Source: Thiothrix sp. (GTDB lineage: Bacteria > Pseudomonadota > Gammaproteobacteria > Thiotrichales > Thiotrichaceae). Taken from it: DNA of 64,000 nt. The DNA lies in the NCBI RefSeq assembly GCF_028714775.1, contig NZ_JAQTLS010000018.1, positions 1-64,000 of the forward strand. The letters are read 5' to 3'. The notes under the pieces are model-generated. The model was not told the DNA's origin and searched no databases. It saw only the letters and a list, made by a program, of their open reading frames with translations. A program made the translations under genes and the position numbers. Position 1 is the stretch's first letter; each line of letters opens with the position of its first letter. Below, piece by piece: positions 14,555-23,855 of the stretch.

Positions 14555-15151
14555 GTGACAATAACTCGCCCGCGTTTTTCTAGCCTTACCTTGGCAGCTT
14601 ATGGTTGGTGTCCGGCAGATTGGTTGCAGGCTTTCTATCCTGATGATTTACCAGAAGATTGGCGTAACACGTATTACGCGAATGAGTTCAGCACGGTGCT
14701 GTTAGCAGCAGGGGATTGGGTGAAACCGGATGCACAAGCCAGCCGTTGGCGGGAAGATTTGCAGGCCGATTTCAGTTTCTATGTGGAAATTACCCCCGCG
14801 TTGCTAAGGGCTGACCATTGGAAGGCGGTGCTGGCGGCGATTGAAACCCATTTGTCGGGGCAAGTGAAAGGGTTATTACTGCCGGAGGCGTGTGTATCCG
14901 AGTTGCCTGCAAGCTGGCAGTTCCCGTTACACCTGTTATCCCCGGAACGTTTGTTAGCGGCAATGCCAGCAGGTGCAGAAGCACAAACCGGCATCCTCAG
15001 GGCAGAAACGCGGCTCTCACCGCAGGAATTGCGCAATACCTTTGAGCATTTGCAGCAAAACACGGCGCACAAGGATGTTGTCTTGTTTCTGGATACGCCG
15101 TGGGTAACGCTGGAGCAAATACGCCTGATGCAACAGCTTTACGGTGTTTAA
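14555..15151 (+). CDS. Divergent DUF72 (YecE)-like protein
   Basis: 198 codons starting with GTG at 14555 (GGAG about 9 bases upstream). The N-terminus, WCPADWLQAFYPDD then NTYYANEFSTVLL, follows the DUF72 pattern GWxYxxWxxxFYP...YYAxxFxTVE. The remainder is shorter than the usual 240-280 residues and divergent, with a final segment HKDVVLFLDTPWVTLEQI like the end of a TIM-barrel strand. DUF72 proteins are TIM-barrel-like, of unknown function. Divergent from the DsrC/TusE-like gene, so the two may share a promoter region; the 3' end overlaps the zinc-ribbon gene by 4 bases. Confidence 0.6.
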   Translation: MTITRPRFSSLTLAAYGWCPADWLQAFYPDDLPEDWRNTYYANEFSTVLLAAGDWVKPDAQASRWREDLQADFSFYVEITPALLRADHWKAVLAAIETHLSGQVKGLLLPEACVSELPASWQFPLHLLSPERLLAAMPAGAEAQTGILRAETRLSPQELRNTFEHLQQNTAHKDVVLFLDTPWVTLEQIRLMQQLYGV

Positions 15152-16395
15152 CGCGAATAGTTTTGGTTGCTCTGGTAAGGGTTACGGTGGCGGGGTGTAA
15201 CCGGATGGTACTGCGGCTGCGGTACGGGTGGCTGGTAGTAAGTTCCCGTGTCCTGTTGTTCTACCGTTTGGTCGAACATGCCATTTTGATCCATGTAATA
15301 GCCAACACCGAACAGTATGCTCAGCCCGAGCACAACCGCGAGGGCGATCTTAATCACGCTGTAAGGGCGTTCACCTTGGGTTTCGCCATTACGCCCGTTG
15401 ATGACGAAGCGGTAAGTTTCGCCATTGTAGCGGAACGCGGCAGACCATACGGGCAGCAACACATGCTTGAAGGTCGTGCCGGAATGTTGGGTTTCCAAGC
15501 TGCTGATGCGCTGTTGGTCGCCACCAATGTCACTGAGGACGGCACTGTTGATGCGCCCATCCATGATGCTTCGGGCTTGTTCAAAGCCTTCATCAAGGTC
15601 AACTTGGTAGATTTCGCTTTGGAAGCCACTGAGGTAGCTTTCGTTGTAGGGTACGAGATTGGGCAAATCCCACGGTTCCAATTCATCGAGGATCGCGCGG
15701 GGCAAGGTTTGGGTTGCACCGACCAGTACATCGTCGAAAAACAAGCGTACCCGCCCGCTGACGGGTGTCCAACGCACACGCGCAACGCTTTGCACTTGCT
15801 GGCGCGGTTGCCCGTTGACCATCACGGTGACGGTTTGTTGCTCGTAATAGACCGTACCGCGTTCACCCCGGTAGAAGGTGTCGGTATTGCTGTCATACGT
15901 CCAGTAAGGCACGTAGATGCCCAATAGTTTGTCATCCCGTTTCGCCTTGTTTTTCAGGGCGGAAGGTGCAAACCACAAGCCACCGATCCACTTATCAAAG
16001 GCGGCATGGGCATCCTTGTCGGTAATGATAAACGGCAGTAAAGATTTGGGTTGGAACAGCCGTATATGTTCGCTGCCTGTAACCACAGGCGTGCCGCAAA
16101 ACGGGCAATCCCCGGCGTTATTATTGGTTTTTAGCTCGAAAGTGGCAGCACAATTCGGGCACTTGATGACTTGCGTATTATCCAGCGGGCGCAGTTTCAC
16201 TTGTTCCATCGCACGTAATGCTTGGGCGAAACTGTATTCTTGGATTTTTACCGTACCTGTTTGGATAGCGTTCTGATGCCCGCAATAGGTACAGGCCAGC
16301 GTCTGCGTCCCCGGTTGGTAAACAAGGTCAGCGCCGCACTCCTCGCAGGGGAAGTGCTGTTGTTTTTCAGCGTTGTTATTGGTGGTTTCTGCCAT
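15148..16395 (-). CDS. Zinc-ribbon membrane protein of the telA operon
   Basis: 415 codons. Two zinc-ribbon-like cysteine sets occur: CEECGADLVY with CTYCGHQN (about 17-40) and CPNCAATFEL with CPFCGTPV (about 79-102). The middle region is soluble. One C-terminal membrane span (VIKIALAVVLGLSILFGVGYYMD, about 352-374) precedes a proline-, glutamine- and tyrosine-rich tail. It is the last gene of the XpaC-TelA-SPFH operon, and in other bacteria a TFIIB-zinc-ribbon membrane protein commonly accompanies SPFH and TelA genes. Its role is unknown; membrane stress is the family context. Confidence 0.75.
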   Translation of the reverse strand: MAETTNNNAEKQQHFPCEECGADLVYQPGTQTLACTYCGHQNAIQTGTVKIQEYSFAQALRAMEQVKLRPLDNTQVIKCPNCAATFELKTNNNAGDCPFCGTPVVTGSEHIRLFQPKSLLPFIITDKDAHAAFDKWIGGLWFAPSALKNKAKRDDKLLGIYVPYWTYDSNTDTFYRGERGTVYYEQQTVTVMVNGQPRQQVQSVARVRWTPVSGRVRLFFDDVLVGATQTLPRAILDELEPWDLPNLVPYNESYLSGFQSEIYQVDLDEGFEQARSIMDGRINSAVLSDIGGDQQRISSLETQHSGTTFKHVLLPVWSAAFRYNGETYRFVINGRNGETQGERPYSVIKIALAVVLGLSILFGVGYYMDQNGMFDQTVEQQDTGTYYQPPVPQPQYHPVTPRHRNPYQSNQNYSR

Positions 16396-16429
16396 ATAAA
16401 TACCCTAGCCCTCGCGAGTCAATGCCACG

Positions 16430-16460
16430 TGAAAGGGGCGTATGCGCCACGCCCCTTTCA
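16430..16460. other. Intercistronic hairpin in the telA operon
   Basis: TGAAAGGGGCGT (16430-16441) pairs perfectly with ACGCCCCTTTCA (16449-16460) around a 7-base loop, between the SPFH and zinc-ribbon genes. It has no U-tract on the transcribed strand, so it more likely protects or attenuates the mRNA than ends it. Confidence 0.65.
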
Positions 16461-16478
16461 GCGGATGTACTGTATTTC

Positions 16479-17576
16479 TTATTGCGTACTTTGTGGCGGC
16501 AGCGGCGGCGGTGTGTGCGCTGCAAATAAGCTATTCAGCGCGGCGACTCCCCCGGCTGCTTGCCACGTCGCCATGCCCGTTTGCCAAACCAGTGTTTCCG
16601 CTGTTAAGGAGCCACTTTGCACCATTTGTTGCAATTGCTGGAGGGAATGCGGGCCACTGGATGCCTGCCCAACAGCAACGTGCCAGTTGGTATCCGGTAA
16701 TGGTGGTGGGGCAGGGGCTGCCGTGGGGGCGCTAGCAGGCTTATTCAGCACTTCCGCCATTTTGTTGGCGACAGCAAAGCCCATGCCCATGTCCAGGGCA
16801 CTGTTGGAGTTGCCATTGCCGATACCTTGCGCCGTTTGGAATTGCAGGTATTGGTCAAGGTTGCCGATCACACCCATGCTGGTGCGTTTGTCGAGTGCTT
16901 CTTCCACTTCGCTAGGCAGCGAAATGTTTTCCACCAGAATCGAGGTCAGCTTGACGCCGTAAGCCTGAAATTCCGGGGCGATGCGCTGGGTGACAAATTG
17001 CCCAAACTGTTCGTAGTTGGCAGCCATATCCAAAACCGGGATATGGGCGGAACCGACCACGCTGCTGAAACGGGTGACGATCAGGCTGCGGAGTTGGTTG
17101 CTGATTTCATCGACGGTGAAATGCCCATCCGTGCCCATGATTTCCTGCATGAACTTACGGGCATCTTCAATACGGATCGAGTACGTGCCGAAAGCCCGCA
17201 AACGCACTGCACCGAATTCAGCATCCCGCGTCATGATCGGGTTGCTGGTTCCCCATTTCAGGTTGGTGAACTGTTTGGTGTTGAAGAAGTAAACTTCCGC
17301 CTTGAATGGGCTTTGGAAGCCATGATCCCAACTTTGCAGGGTGGAAAGCAGTGGCAGGTTTTTGGTTTCCAGCACATACATGCCGGGGGTCAGCACGTCC
17401 GCGACTTCACCTTCGTTGACGAAAATCGCCACTTGCGATTCACGCACGGTGAGTTTTGCGCCGTACTTGATTTCGTTGCCTTGGCGCTCGAAGCGGTAGA
17501 CCATGGTGTCGCTGCTGTCATCTGTCCATTCGATGACATCAACGAATTCACCCATTAATTTGTCCCATAGTCCCAT
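16479..17576 (-). CDS. SPFH-domain protein with a C-terminal GYF-like domain
   Basis: 365 codons; the ATG follows the TelA stop by one base. Residues about 1-270 form an SPFH (stomatin/prohibitin) domain of the bacterial virion-core-protein-like group, including QRIAPEFQAYGVKLTSILVE near its end. A linker rich in proline and alanine leads to a GYF_2 (DUF4339) domain (about 300-350) with the GPHSLQQLQQMVQSG and TLVWQTGMATWQ motifs. SPFH proteins scaffold membrane microdomains. It probably recruits the zinc-ribbon protein and TelA to the membrane. Confidence 0.85.
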   Translation of the reverse strand: MGLWDKLMGEFVDVIEWTDDSSDTMVYRFERQGNEIKYGAKLTVRESQVAIFVNEGEVADVLTPGMYVLETKNLPLLSTLQSWDHGFQSPFKAEVYFFNTKQFTNLKWGTSNPIMTRDAEFGAVRLRAFGTYSIRIEDARKFMQEIMGTDGHFTVDEISNQLRSLIVTRFSSVVGSAHIPVLDMAANYEQFGQFVTQRIAPEFQAYGVKLTSILVENISLPSEVEEALDKRTSMGVIGNLDQYLQFQTAQGIGNGNSNSALDMGMGFAVANKMAEVLNKPASAPTAAPAPPPLPDTNWHVAVGQASSGPHSLQQLQQMVQSGSLTAETLVWQTGMATWQAAGGVAALNSLFAAHTPPPLPPQSTQ

Positions 17577-17577
17577 A

Positions 17578-18753
17578 TCATGCTCCTGTGTTTTGGGTTG
17601 GTGCGTCGGCTTTGGCTTTGGCGGAAATCAGGGCTTGGCGTAATTCGCTTTCCATGACCTTGATTTCTTCTTGGGCTTTGGCACGCATGATTTTGCCTTC
17701 GTCGGCAATGCGCAGTGAGTCGTTGATGGTTTCGATCAAGGTTTTGTTGGCCTTTTTCACCGATTCAATATCGAATACGCCGCGTTCCATTTCTTTACGG
17801 GTCGCTTCGTTGCCCAAACGCAGGGTGTCAGCATTCTTTTCCAACAATTCATTGGTGAGGTCGGAAGCTTCTTTGACGACTTTGGCAGCGTCGCTCATGC
17901 GGAAAATGGTGACGGCTTGCGCCAACTGGTTTTTCCACAATGGCACGGTATTGATCAGGGTGGAATTGATCTTGTTGATCAGGGTTTTATCGTTTTCTTG
18001 CACCAAACGGATGCTGGGCAAGCTTTGCATGGCAACTTGGCGGGTCAGGCGCAGGTCGTGGACACGGCGTTCGAGGTCGTCACGCGCGGCACGCAAGTCA
18101 CGCAGGTTTTGCGCCATGATCATGTCTTCTGCTTTGGCTTCGGCTTCAGCCACCAGCGCAGGGATTTCATGGGTTTCCAAGCGGCGCAGTTTTTCTTCGC
18201 CAGCGGTAATGTAAGTTTCCAGTTTGTGGAAGAAATCGAGGTTGGCTTCATACAGCTTGTCGAGCGTGATTACGTCGGTCAGCAGTTGGGTCTTGTGGCC
18301 TTCCATTTCATCGGTGATGGTGTCGATTTGCTTGCGCACGTCTTCGTATTGGTTGAGGAATTCGACCACAGGTTTGGCTTTGCCGATGAGCTTTTCCCAC
18401 CAGCTTGGCTCGTCGCCGGGGTTGAGGGAATCAATGTCAAAACCTTTGATGGCGGTAATCATGCTGGTGAGGGATTTGCCCGCGCCACCGATGTCTTTGT
18501 TTTTGACGCCTTCCAGCATCTTTTCGGAAATGACCGTCATCTGTTCTTGGGTTTTCGTGCCGAAGAACATGATGCTGCTGCGGTCTTTCATGTCGATTTC
18601 GGTGATGATGCTTTCAATCGCTTGTTTTTTAGGGGCATCGGCCTGATCGTAGGCAACCAATTCGGTAGTCATTTCTGGCAGTGGAGCCAGTTCAGTGCCG
18701 GGGACTATAGCTGGCATGGTTTGGGTGGCAATGTTTGTTTGTGTTTCACTCAT
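17578..18753 (-). CDS. TelA-family toxic anion resistance protein
   Basis: 391 codons, matching the TelA/KlaA family (toxic anion resistance, tellurite): long helical, coiled-coil-rich and without membrane spans. Family-typical stretches include IDSLNPGDEPSWWEKLIGKA, TDEMEGHKTQLLTDVITLDK and SLPSIRLVQENDKTLINKIN. The family is linked to tellurite, colicin or antimicrobial tolerance and cell-envelope stress, without a firm biochemical role. It lies between XpaC and SPFH genes with gaps of 29 and 1 bases, so it is one operon. Confidence 0.92.
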   Translation of the reverse strand: MSETQTNIATQTMPAIVPGTELAPLPEMTTELVAYDQADAPKKQAIESIITEIDMKDRSSIMFFGTKTQEQMTVISEKMLEGVKNKDIGGAGKSLTSMITAIKGFDIDSLNPGDEPSWWEKLIGKAKPVVEFLNQYEDVRKQIDTITDEMEGHKTQLLTDVITLDKLYEANLDFFHKLETYITAGEEKLRRLETHEIPALVAEAEAKAEDMIMAQNLRDLRAARDDLERRVHDLRLTRQVAMQSLPSIRLVQENDKTLINKINSTLINTVPLWKNQLAQAVTIFRMSDAAKVVKEASDLTNELLEKNADTLRLGNEATRKEMERGVFDIESVKKANKTLIETINDSLRIADEGKIMRAKAQEEIKVMESELRQALISAKAKADAPTQNTGA

Positions 18754-18782
18754 GATGGTAATCTCCGGGAAAATAGTTATGG

Positions 18783-19637
18783 TTAGATGACGCCTTCGCG
18801 TTGCAATTGGGTTTGCAGTACTTCTATTTGCACATCCAGATCAAAATGGTTGTCTTCCAGTAATTTAGTCTGTTGTTCTGTGAAAGTCTGTTCAATCGAA
18901 TCCAACACCCGGCTGAAATTGGTTTCCAGTGCGGCGGGTGTTTGTTGCCCCTTGTGGGTGCGGGCGTAGCCTTCCGTCACCTGTTGGGTTCCATCCAGAT
19001 ACACTTTAAGGAACTTGCGGGCGCGGCTCAAGCGGGTTGGGTCGTCTTCAATGCTGTCCAGCACTTCACGCGCTTTGTTGGTAATGCGTTGCAGGCGGGC
19101 GCTGAATTCCGGGTTGTGGATGTTATGCCGGGCGTTTTCAATCGCGTCGATTTTGACGTTGGCAGAATCCAGCGCTTCCAGCACTTCTTCGATGGTGACG
19201 CCGAGGGAAAGCCCGGTGGCCTTATCTTTGCGTGGGTCAAGCCCGTAATACAGGGCAAACCCTAGGAACGTTGCCGCTCCCACCAGTACGGATGGCAGGA
19301 TGGCTGACAGTGCAAAATTGGATGTCCACCAATCCAACGTACCTGTTGCCACACTGATGAACAGGGCAGCAATGGTTTTGTACGGGGTGGAAGGTGCACG
19401 GGCAATCTTGCGCCGTTCGTATTCACCTTGCAGCTTGAAACCGTGCCGGGCAATCGTCGCCCCTAGCATGTAGGTGGCAAATACCCCGCCCGTCACCAGC
19501 GTATCCATGACCGCGCCATGCATCAGCGAGGCCAATGCCGTGATCAGGATCGGTAAGGGTAATAGGAACAACAAGATACCTTTGATGCCGTAGCGCACAG
19601 CATGAAGGGTAGGGTCATAACGTGTTGCAGAAGCCAT
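18783..19637 (-). CDS. XpaC-like membrane protein
   Basis: 284 codons. About four hydrophobic segments lie between residues 18 and 135, followed by a coiled-coil C-terminus. It matches the XpaC (5-bromo-4-chloroindolyl phosphate hydrolysis protein) family, which pairs with TelA in many bacteria. The hydrolase name is historical; no catalytic motif is visible. First or second gene of the operon that continues into TelA, SPFH and zinc-ribbon proteins. Confidence 0.75.
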   Translation of the reverse strand: MASATRYDPTLHAVRYGIKGILLFLLPLPILITALASLMHGAVMDTLVTGGVFATYMLGATIARHGFKLQGEYERRKIARAPSTPYKTIAALFISVATGTLDWWTSNFALSAILPSVLVGAATFLGFALYYGLDPRKDKATGLSLGVTIEEVLEALDSANVKIDAIENARHNIHNPEFSARLQRITNKAREVLDSIEDDPTRLSRARKFLKVYLDGTQQVTEGYARTHKGQQTPAALETNFSRVLDSIEQTFTEQQTKLLEDNHFDLDVQIEVLQTQLQREGVI

Positions 19638-19649
19638 GATGCGCCGTTC

Positions 19650-19754
19650 CTAAAAAATGGGGGGGATGAGGTGGACAATGGACGATAAACTTACGCCACC
19701 AATGGTGACAAGCAACAAAATGAAACCAACCGTCTTTTTTAATGTATAGGCCAT
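19650..19754 (-). CDS. Small membrane protein (34 aa) at the head of the xpaC-telA operon
   Basis: An ATG at 19754 opens a 34-codon frame ending at TAG (19650-19652), 13 bases before the xpaC start. The product begins MAYTLKKTVGFILLLVTIGG and continues hydrophobic, a single-pass membrane protein with positive residues before the span. An AAGGGA sequence lies about 13 bases upstream. It is too small to be confident of coding without comparison, but the composition is that of a typical small membrane protein. Confidence 0.45.
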   Translation of the reverse strand: MAYTLKKTVGFILLLVTIGGVSLSSIVHLIPPIF

Positions 19755-19950
19755 GTATTGAGTCGTCCCTTTTTGGTGAGCCAGTGTGCCCAGTATGTAG
19801 GTTATAGCCTACGCTATTCAAGTATTCTAGGGGCAAATAAGCTATCCGCTGAGCATGAACATTCTGTAACAAATCCGCAAGCCTGTTGTAATGTTGTTCC
19901 TGCGAAACTATCCGCCATGTAACAAGAATCCTCTAAGGAGAAAATCATCC

Positions 19951-21477
19951 ATGTTTAAGCGTAACAAACTAGCGTTGGCAACCGGACTGTTGGGTATGGC
20001 AGTGCTAGGCGTTGCTGCCCTGCCAGTATTGGCGGAAACATCGACTGCTGTCCAACCAGCCCCGGTTCCAGCACCTGCGGTTGTAGCTGCACCTGCGCCC
20101 GCACCTGTTGCTCCGGCTGCACCTGCTGTAGCAGGAACCTTGCCAGAATTGACTACCCTGATCAAACAGAACAGCCCAGCGGTAGTAAGTGTCAGCGTGG
20201 AAGGTAAAGCTGGCGGTGGCATGGGAGGTTTGCCCGACGATCTGGAATTGCCCCCTGAACTGGAACGTTTCTTCCGGGGAATGCCGGGCATGGAAGGCGG
20301 CGACGGCAATGATGGCGGCGGTAAACGTTCCTCACAGGCGATGGGTTCCGGTTTCATCATTTCGGCAGATGGCTACATCGTAACCAACGCGCATGTGGTG
20401 GAAGGGGCTAAATCGGTCACGGTCGGCTTAGGCGACAAGCATGACGTGCCTGCTGAAATCGTGGGCATGGATAAGCTCAGTGACATCGCCTTGCTGAAAG
20501 TGAAAGCCGATAACCTGCCGGTGGTGCAAATGGGGGATTCCAAGGCGCTGGAAGTAGGGCAATGGGTCGTCGCCATCGGCGCACCGTTTGGCCTTGACCA
20601 CACCGCTACCCAAGGGATTGTCAGTGCCCTGTCACGCAGTTTGCCGGATGGGACTTACGTGCCGTTCATCCAAACGGACGTGGCGGTTAACCCCGGCAAC
20701 TCGGGCGGCCCTCTGTTCGACCTGAACGGGCGTGTCGTCGGTGTGAATTCACAGATTTACAGCCGTAGCGGCGGCTACATGGGCATTTCGTTCTCCATCC
20801 CCATTAACGTGGCGAAAAACGTGGTGGAACAGCTCAAAGCCAAAGGGCAAGTCAGCCGTGGCTGGTTGGGCGTCGGGATTCAGGACGTGAGCCAAGAATT
20901 GGCAGCCTCTTTCAACCTGAGCAAACCGCAAGGGGCGTTGGTTGGTAGTGTGGAACCCGGTGGCCCTGCGGATAAGGCGGGTATTCAAGCGGGCGACGTG
21001 ATTATTGGTTTTGGCAGTGGCGAAGTGAAATCCGCCTCCGATCTGCCGTTGCTGGTGGGTAATACGCCAGTGGGGACGAAAGTTCCGGTCAAAATCCTGC
21101 GGGCAGGTGCGGAAAAAACGCTGGACGTGAGCGTTGACGAATTGGCGAATGCCGATGGCAAGGTGTCAAAGCCGCAGGCTGCTACGGATGCGAATCAAGG
21201 CGTATTGGGTTTGGTCGTAAATGACCTCACTGAAGCCGAACGCAGATCAAACCAATTAAGGGGCGAAGGCGTAATGGTGCAGGAAGTCCGTTCCGGCGGC
21301 GCAGCAGATGATGCGGGGCTATCGAAGGGCGACATTATCGTGTCGGTCAACAATACCCCGATCCATTCAGCGGATGAACTCAAATCGGTGGTTAATGCAT
21401 CCCCGGCGGGTAAGCCGCTGGCGATGCTGATTATTCAGGATGGGCAGACACGTTTTATTGCGGTTAGTAAGCCGTAA
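19951..21477 (+). CDS. degQ: Periplasmic serine protease DegQ/DegP (HtrA)
   Basis: 508 codons from 19951, where AAGGAG precedes the ATG; a longer frame from 19891 has no signal. A signal peptide ends near LPVLAE. A 35-residue alanine- and proline-rich linker precedes the trypsin-like domain with catalytic H148 (TNAHVV), D178 (SDIALLK) and S251 (NPGNSGGP). Two PDZ domains follow (about 300-390 and 420-505). A glycine- and glutamate-rich LA-loop lies at about 90-125. It degrades or refolds misfolded envelope proteins. Its 3' end overlaps moeB by 14 bases. Confidence 0.93.
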   Translation: MFKRNKLALATGLLGMAVLGVAALPVLAETSTAVQPAPVPAPAVVAAPAPAPVAPAAPAVAGTLPELTTLIKQNSPAVVSVSVEGKAGGGMGGLPDDLELPPELERFFRGMPGMEGGDGNDGGGKRSSQAMGSGFIISADGYIVTNAHVVEGAKSVTVGLGDKHDVPAEIVGMDKLSDIALLKVKADNLPVVQMGDSKALEVGQWVVAIGAPFGLDHTATQGIVSALSRSLPDGTYVPFIQTDVAVNPGNSGGPLFDLNGRVVGVNSQIYSRSGGYMGISFSIPINVAKNVVEQLKAKGQVSRGWLGVGIQDVSQELAASFNLSKPQGALVGSVEPGGPADKAGIQAGDVIIGFGSGEVKSASDLPLLVGNTPVGTKVPVKILRAGAEKTLDVSVDELANADGKVSKPQAATDANQGVLGLVVNDLTEAERRSNQLRGEGVMVQEVRSGGAADDAGLSKGDIIVSVNNTPIHSADELKSVVNASPAGKPLAMLIIQDGQTRFIAVSKP

Positions 21478-22225
21478 TAGCGGGCAGGGAAGCACATACA
21501 GGGCAGGCTGCGTCTCGGCGCAGCCTCATTTCCCGCCACTGCATATACTTCGCATCCAGTAACAACAAGCGCCCGCTCAAGGTTGGTAAATCCAGCAATA
21601 CCTTGAGTGCTTCCGTGGCCTGCATACTGCCAATAATCCCCGCCACGGGGGCAAGGATGCCGGTGGTGCTGCACGTATCTTCCGTTTCCCCCTCTTCTCC
21701 ATACAAGCAGCGGTAACACGCCACATCCGGCTGGCGGAAGTCGAAGGTGGTGATTTGCCCTTCAAGGCGGATGACCGCGCCCGATACCAGCGGTTTGCCC
21801 GCCGTTTTGCAAGCAAAGTTGATGTCGAAACGGGTCGGGAAATTGTCGCTGCAATCCAATACCACATCGTGTGCTTGCACCAATTCCAGCAAAGCATCGT
21901 ATTCCAAACGTTGGTTTACAGTATGAATTTGGATGTGCGGGTTCAATGCGCGTGCTGCGAGCGCTGCGGATTCCACTTTCGCTTGCCCAATACTGGCGGT
22001 GGTATGGATGACTTGGCGCTGCAAATTGGTCAAATCCACCGTATCGAAATCGACCAGCGTCAATTGCCCCACTCCAGCGGCAGCAAGATACAGCGTGACG
22101 GGTGCGCCTAGCCCCCCGAGGCCGATAATGAGCGCCTTGGACGTGAGCAAACGTTCCTGCCCACTGATGTCGACGGCGGGTAGCATAATCTGGCGGCTGT
22201 AACGCAAAAGCAATTCATCGTTCAT
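21464..22225 (-). CDS. moeB: MoeB/ThiF-type adenylyltransferase
   Basis: 253 codons, the size of E. coli MoeB. The enzyme adenylates the C-terminal glycine of a ubiquitin-like sulfur carrier (MoaD or ThiS). It has the nucleotide-binding GLGGLGAP at 35-42, the RQVIHTTASIGQAKVESA stretch, DCSDN at 124-128, and two zinc-binding pairs, C170/C173 and C241/C244. No moaD or thiS gene lies beside it here, and no rhodanese domain is attached, which favours MoeB over a fused MOCS3 type. Confidence 0.88.
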   Translation of the reverse strand: MNDELLLRYSRQIMLPAVDISGQERLLTSKALIIGLGGLGAPVTLYLAAAGVGQLTLVDFDTVDLTNLQRQVIHTTASIGQAKVESAALAARALNPHIQIHTVNQRLEYDALLELVQAHDVVLDCSDNFPTRFDINFACKTAGKPLVSGAVIRLEGQITTFDFRQPDVACYRCLYGEEGETEDTCSTTGILAPVAGIIGSMQATEALKVLLDLPTLSGRLLLLDAKYMQWREMRLRRDAACPVCASLPAITAY

Positions 22226-22331
22226 GGCAATCTATTCAGTCACGGTTCGGTTGGTCGCGGTATGATTTTCAGTATAGGCAAGCGTAATGCTTGGATTAAT
22301 AAAATAATTTCGATCGTACATCGGGGCTGTC

Positions 22332-23855
22332 ATGATAACAATAAAACCAAGGCACTGGACATTTTCCTTGTTGACATCCAAAGCACTGGTCTTGGGTGTG
22401 GCATGTGCGGCTGCACTACCTTCATTCGCCGCCACCCAAACTTTCAAACCCGTCGAAGCCGTCAATATGCAAGAGGCCGCTCCCCCGTGGGATGCCCGCC
22501 CGGACGCACTTGACCAAGCCGAAGCCCAACCCGAAGCGGCTGATACTGAGCAACCCGCAGCAGCAAACCAGCCTACTGCCGAAGCAGATGGGCCAGAAGA
22601 AGTTGCTGCGCCCGTAGAAACCGCAGAAGCAGCATCTGCCGCTGAACCAGAACCTGCCCAGCCAGTTGTTCTCGCCAATCTTGATACTAACGCCAGCCCC
22701 AGTACCAGCAGTGCCAAAGCCGAAGGCAATTCCACGATGGAAAACTGGTATCGCAACCGCCGCGAAAAGTCTGCCAAACCCGCCACCGCCATCAGCGAAA
22801 TCGAAGCCGCTGCCAAAAGTGGTGATGCTGATGCCCAATACGAATTGGGGAGCATTTACCAAGGGGGCAGGGGTGTTGCGCAGGACATGGCGCAAGCCAA
22901 GCAATGGTTCACCCAATCCGCTCAGAAAGGCAATGCCCGCGCCCAATACGCCTTGGCCTTGCTTTACCGCAGCGAAGAGGGTGGCAATATCAGCCAGTCA
23001 CTCAACTGGCAACGCCAAGCCGCGCAGTCCGGTTACGCGGAAGCACAATATGGCTTAGGTTTGCTGTTCGCCAATGGGCAATACCTTGGGAAAGACCCCG
23101 CCAAAGCCCGCGAATGGTTTGAAAAAGCTGCCGCGCAAGGGCATGTTGCTGCCCGTTTGGCCTTGTTGTCGCTGGGTGGCTCGGCTCCAGCAGTAGCAGC
23201 AAACGATGCCGCCGAACCAGTACCAGCCAGTGCAGCGGCGGAACCTGCCAAGCCTGCGCAGGAAGAAACCGCCGCCGTTGAAACAGTGCCCGATGAGCCG
23301 CCAATCACCGTGGCAGCGGTTGCGCCTGCACCGGCATCTGAGAAGACACCAGAATCCACTACGCCGCCTGCCGCCACGCAAGAACCAGATGCACCGGATG
23401 CAGGGGCTGCTGCCGACACATCCAACAGTGTAGATTTCACTGGCGTTGAACCAGCAGTGGTTAAACAATCTGCCGAAGCGGGCAATAAAAACGCCCAGCT
23501 CATGCTCGGAACCATGTACGAAGATGGCTTGGGCGGTTTACCCATTGACCTGCGTGACGCCGCTTACTGGTACGAACAAGCCGCCAAGCAAGGCTACCCC
23601 AAGGCGCAGTACAACCTCGGTTTGCTGTACGAAGATGGGCGCGGGGTAAAACAAAGTTACAAACAAGCCGCCTTCTGGTATGAAAAAGCTGCCAAATTTG
23701 GCTTCACCGAAGCACAGAACAATCTGGGCGTCTTGTACGTGCTGGGTAATGGCGTGAAAAAAGACCAGAAACGCGCCAAACAGTTATTCAGCGATGCCGC
23801 CGCCCAAGGCAACAGCAACGCCGAACGCAACTTGTCGATGCTGAAAAAGGGCTAA
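22332..23855 (+). CDS. Secreted Sel1-repeat (TPR-like) protein
   Basis: 507 codons. An N-terminal signal peptide ends near LPSFAA. Two groups of three Sel1-like repeats occur: about 160-275 (from AAKSGDADAQYELGSIYQGG) and about 378-500 (from AGNKNAQLMLGTMYEDGLGG), separated by an acidic, alanine- and proline-rich linker of about 100 residues. A similar linker follows the signal peptide. Sel1 proteins act as protein-binding scaffolds in the periplasm or at the surface. The last 4 bases overlap nhaR on the opposite strand. Confidence 0.88.
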   Translation: MITIKPRHWTFSLLTSKALVLGVACAAALPSFAATQTFKPVEAVNMQEAAPPWDARPDALDQAEAQPEAADTEQPAAANQPTAEADGPEEVAAPVETAEAASAAEPEPAQPVVLANLDTNASPSTSSAKAEGNSTMENWYRNRREKSAKPATAISEIEAAAKSGDADAQYELGSIYQGGRGVAQDMAQAKQWFTQSAQKGNARAQYALALLYRSEEGGNISQSLNWQRQAAQSGYAEAQYGLGLLFANGQYLGKDPAKAREWFEKAAAQGHVAARLALLSLGGSAPAVAANDAAEPVPASAAAEPAKPAQEETAAVETVPDEPPITVAAVAPAPASEKTPESTTPPAATQEPDAPDAGAAADTSNSVDFTGVEPAVVKQSAEAGNKNAQLMLGTMYEDGLGGLPIDLRDAAYWYEQAAKQGYPKAQYNLGLLYEDGRGVKQSYKQAAFWYEKAAKFGFTEAQNNLGVLYVLGNGVKKDQKRAKQLFSDAAAQGNSNAERNLSMLKKG

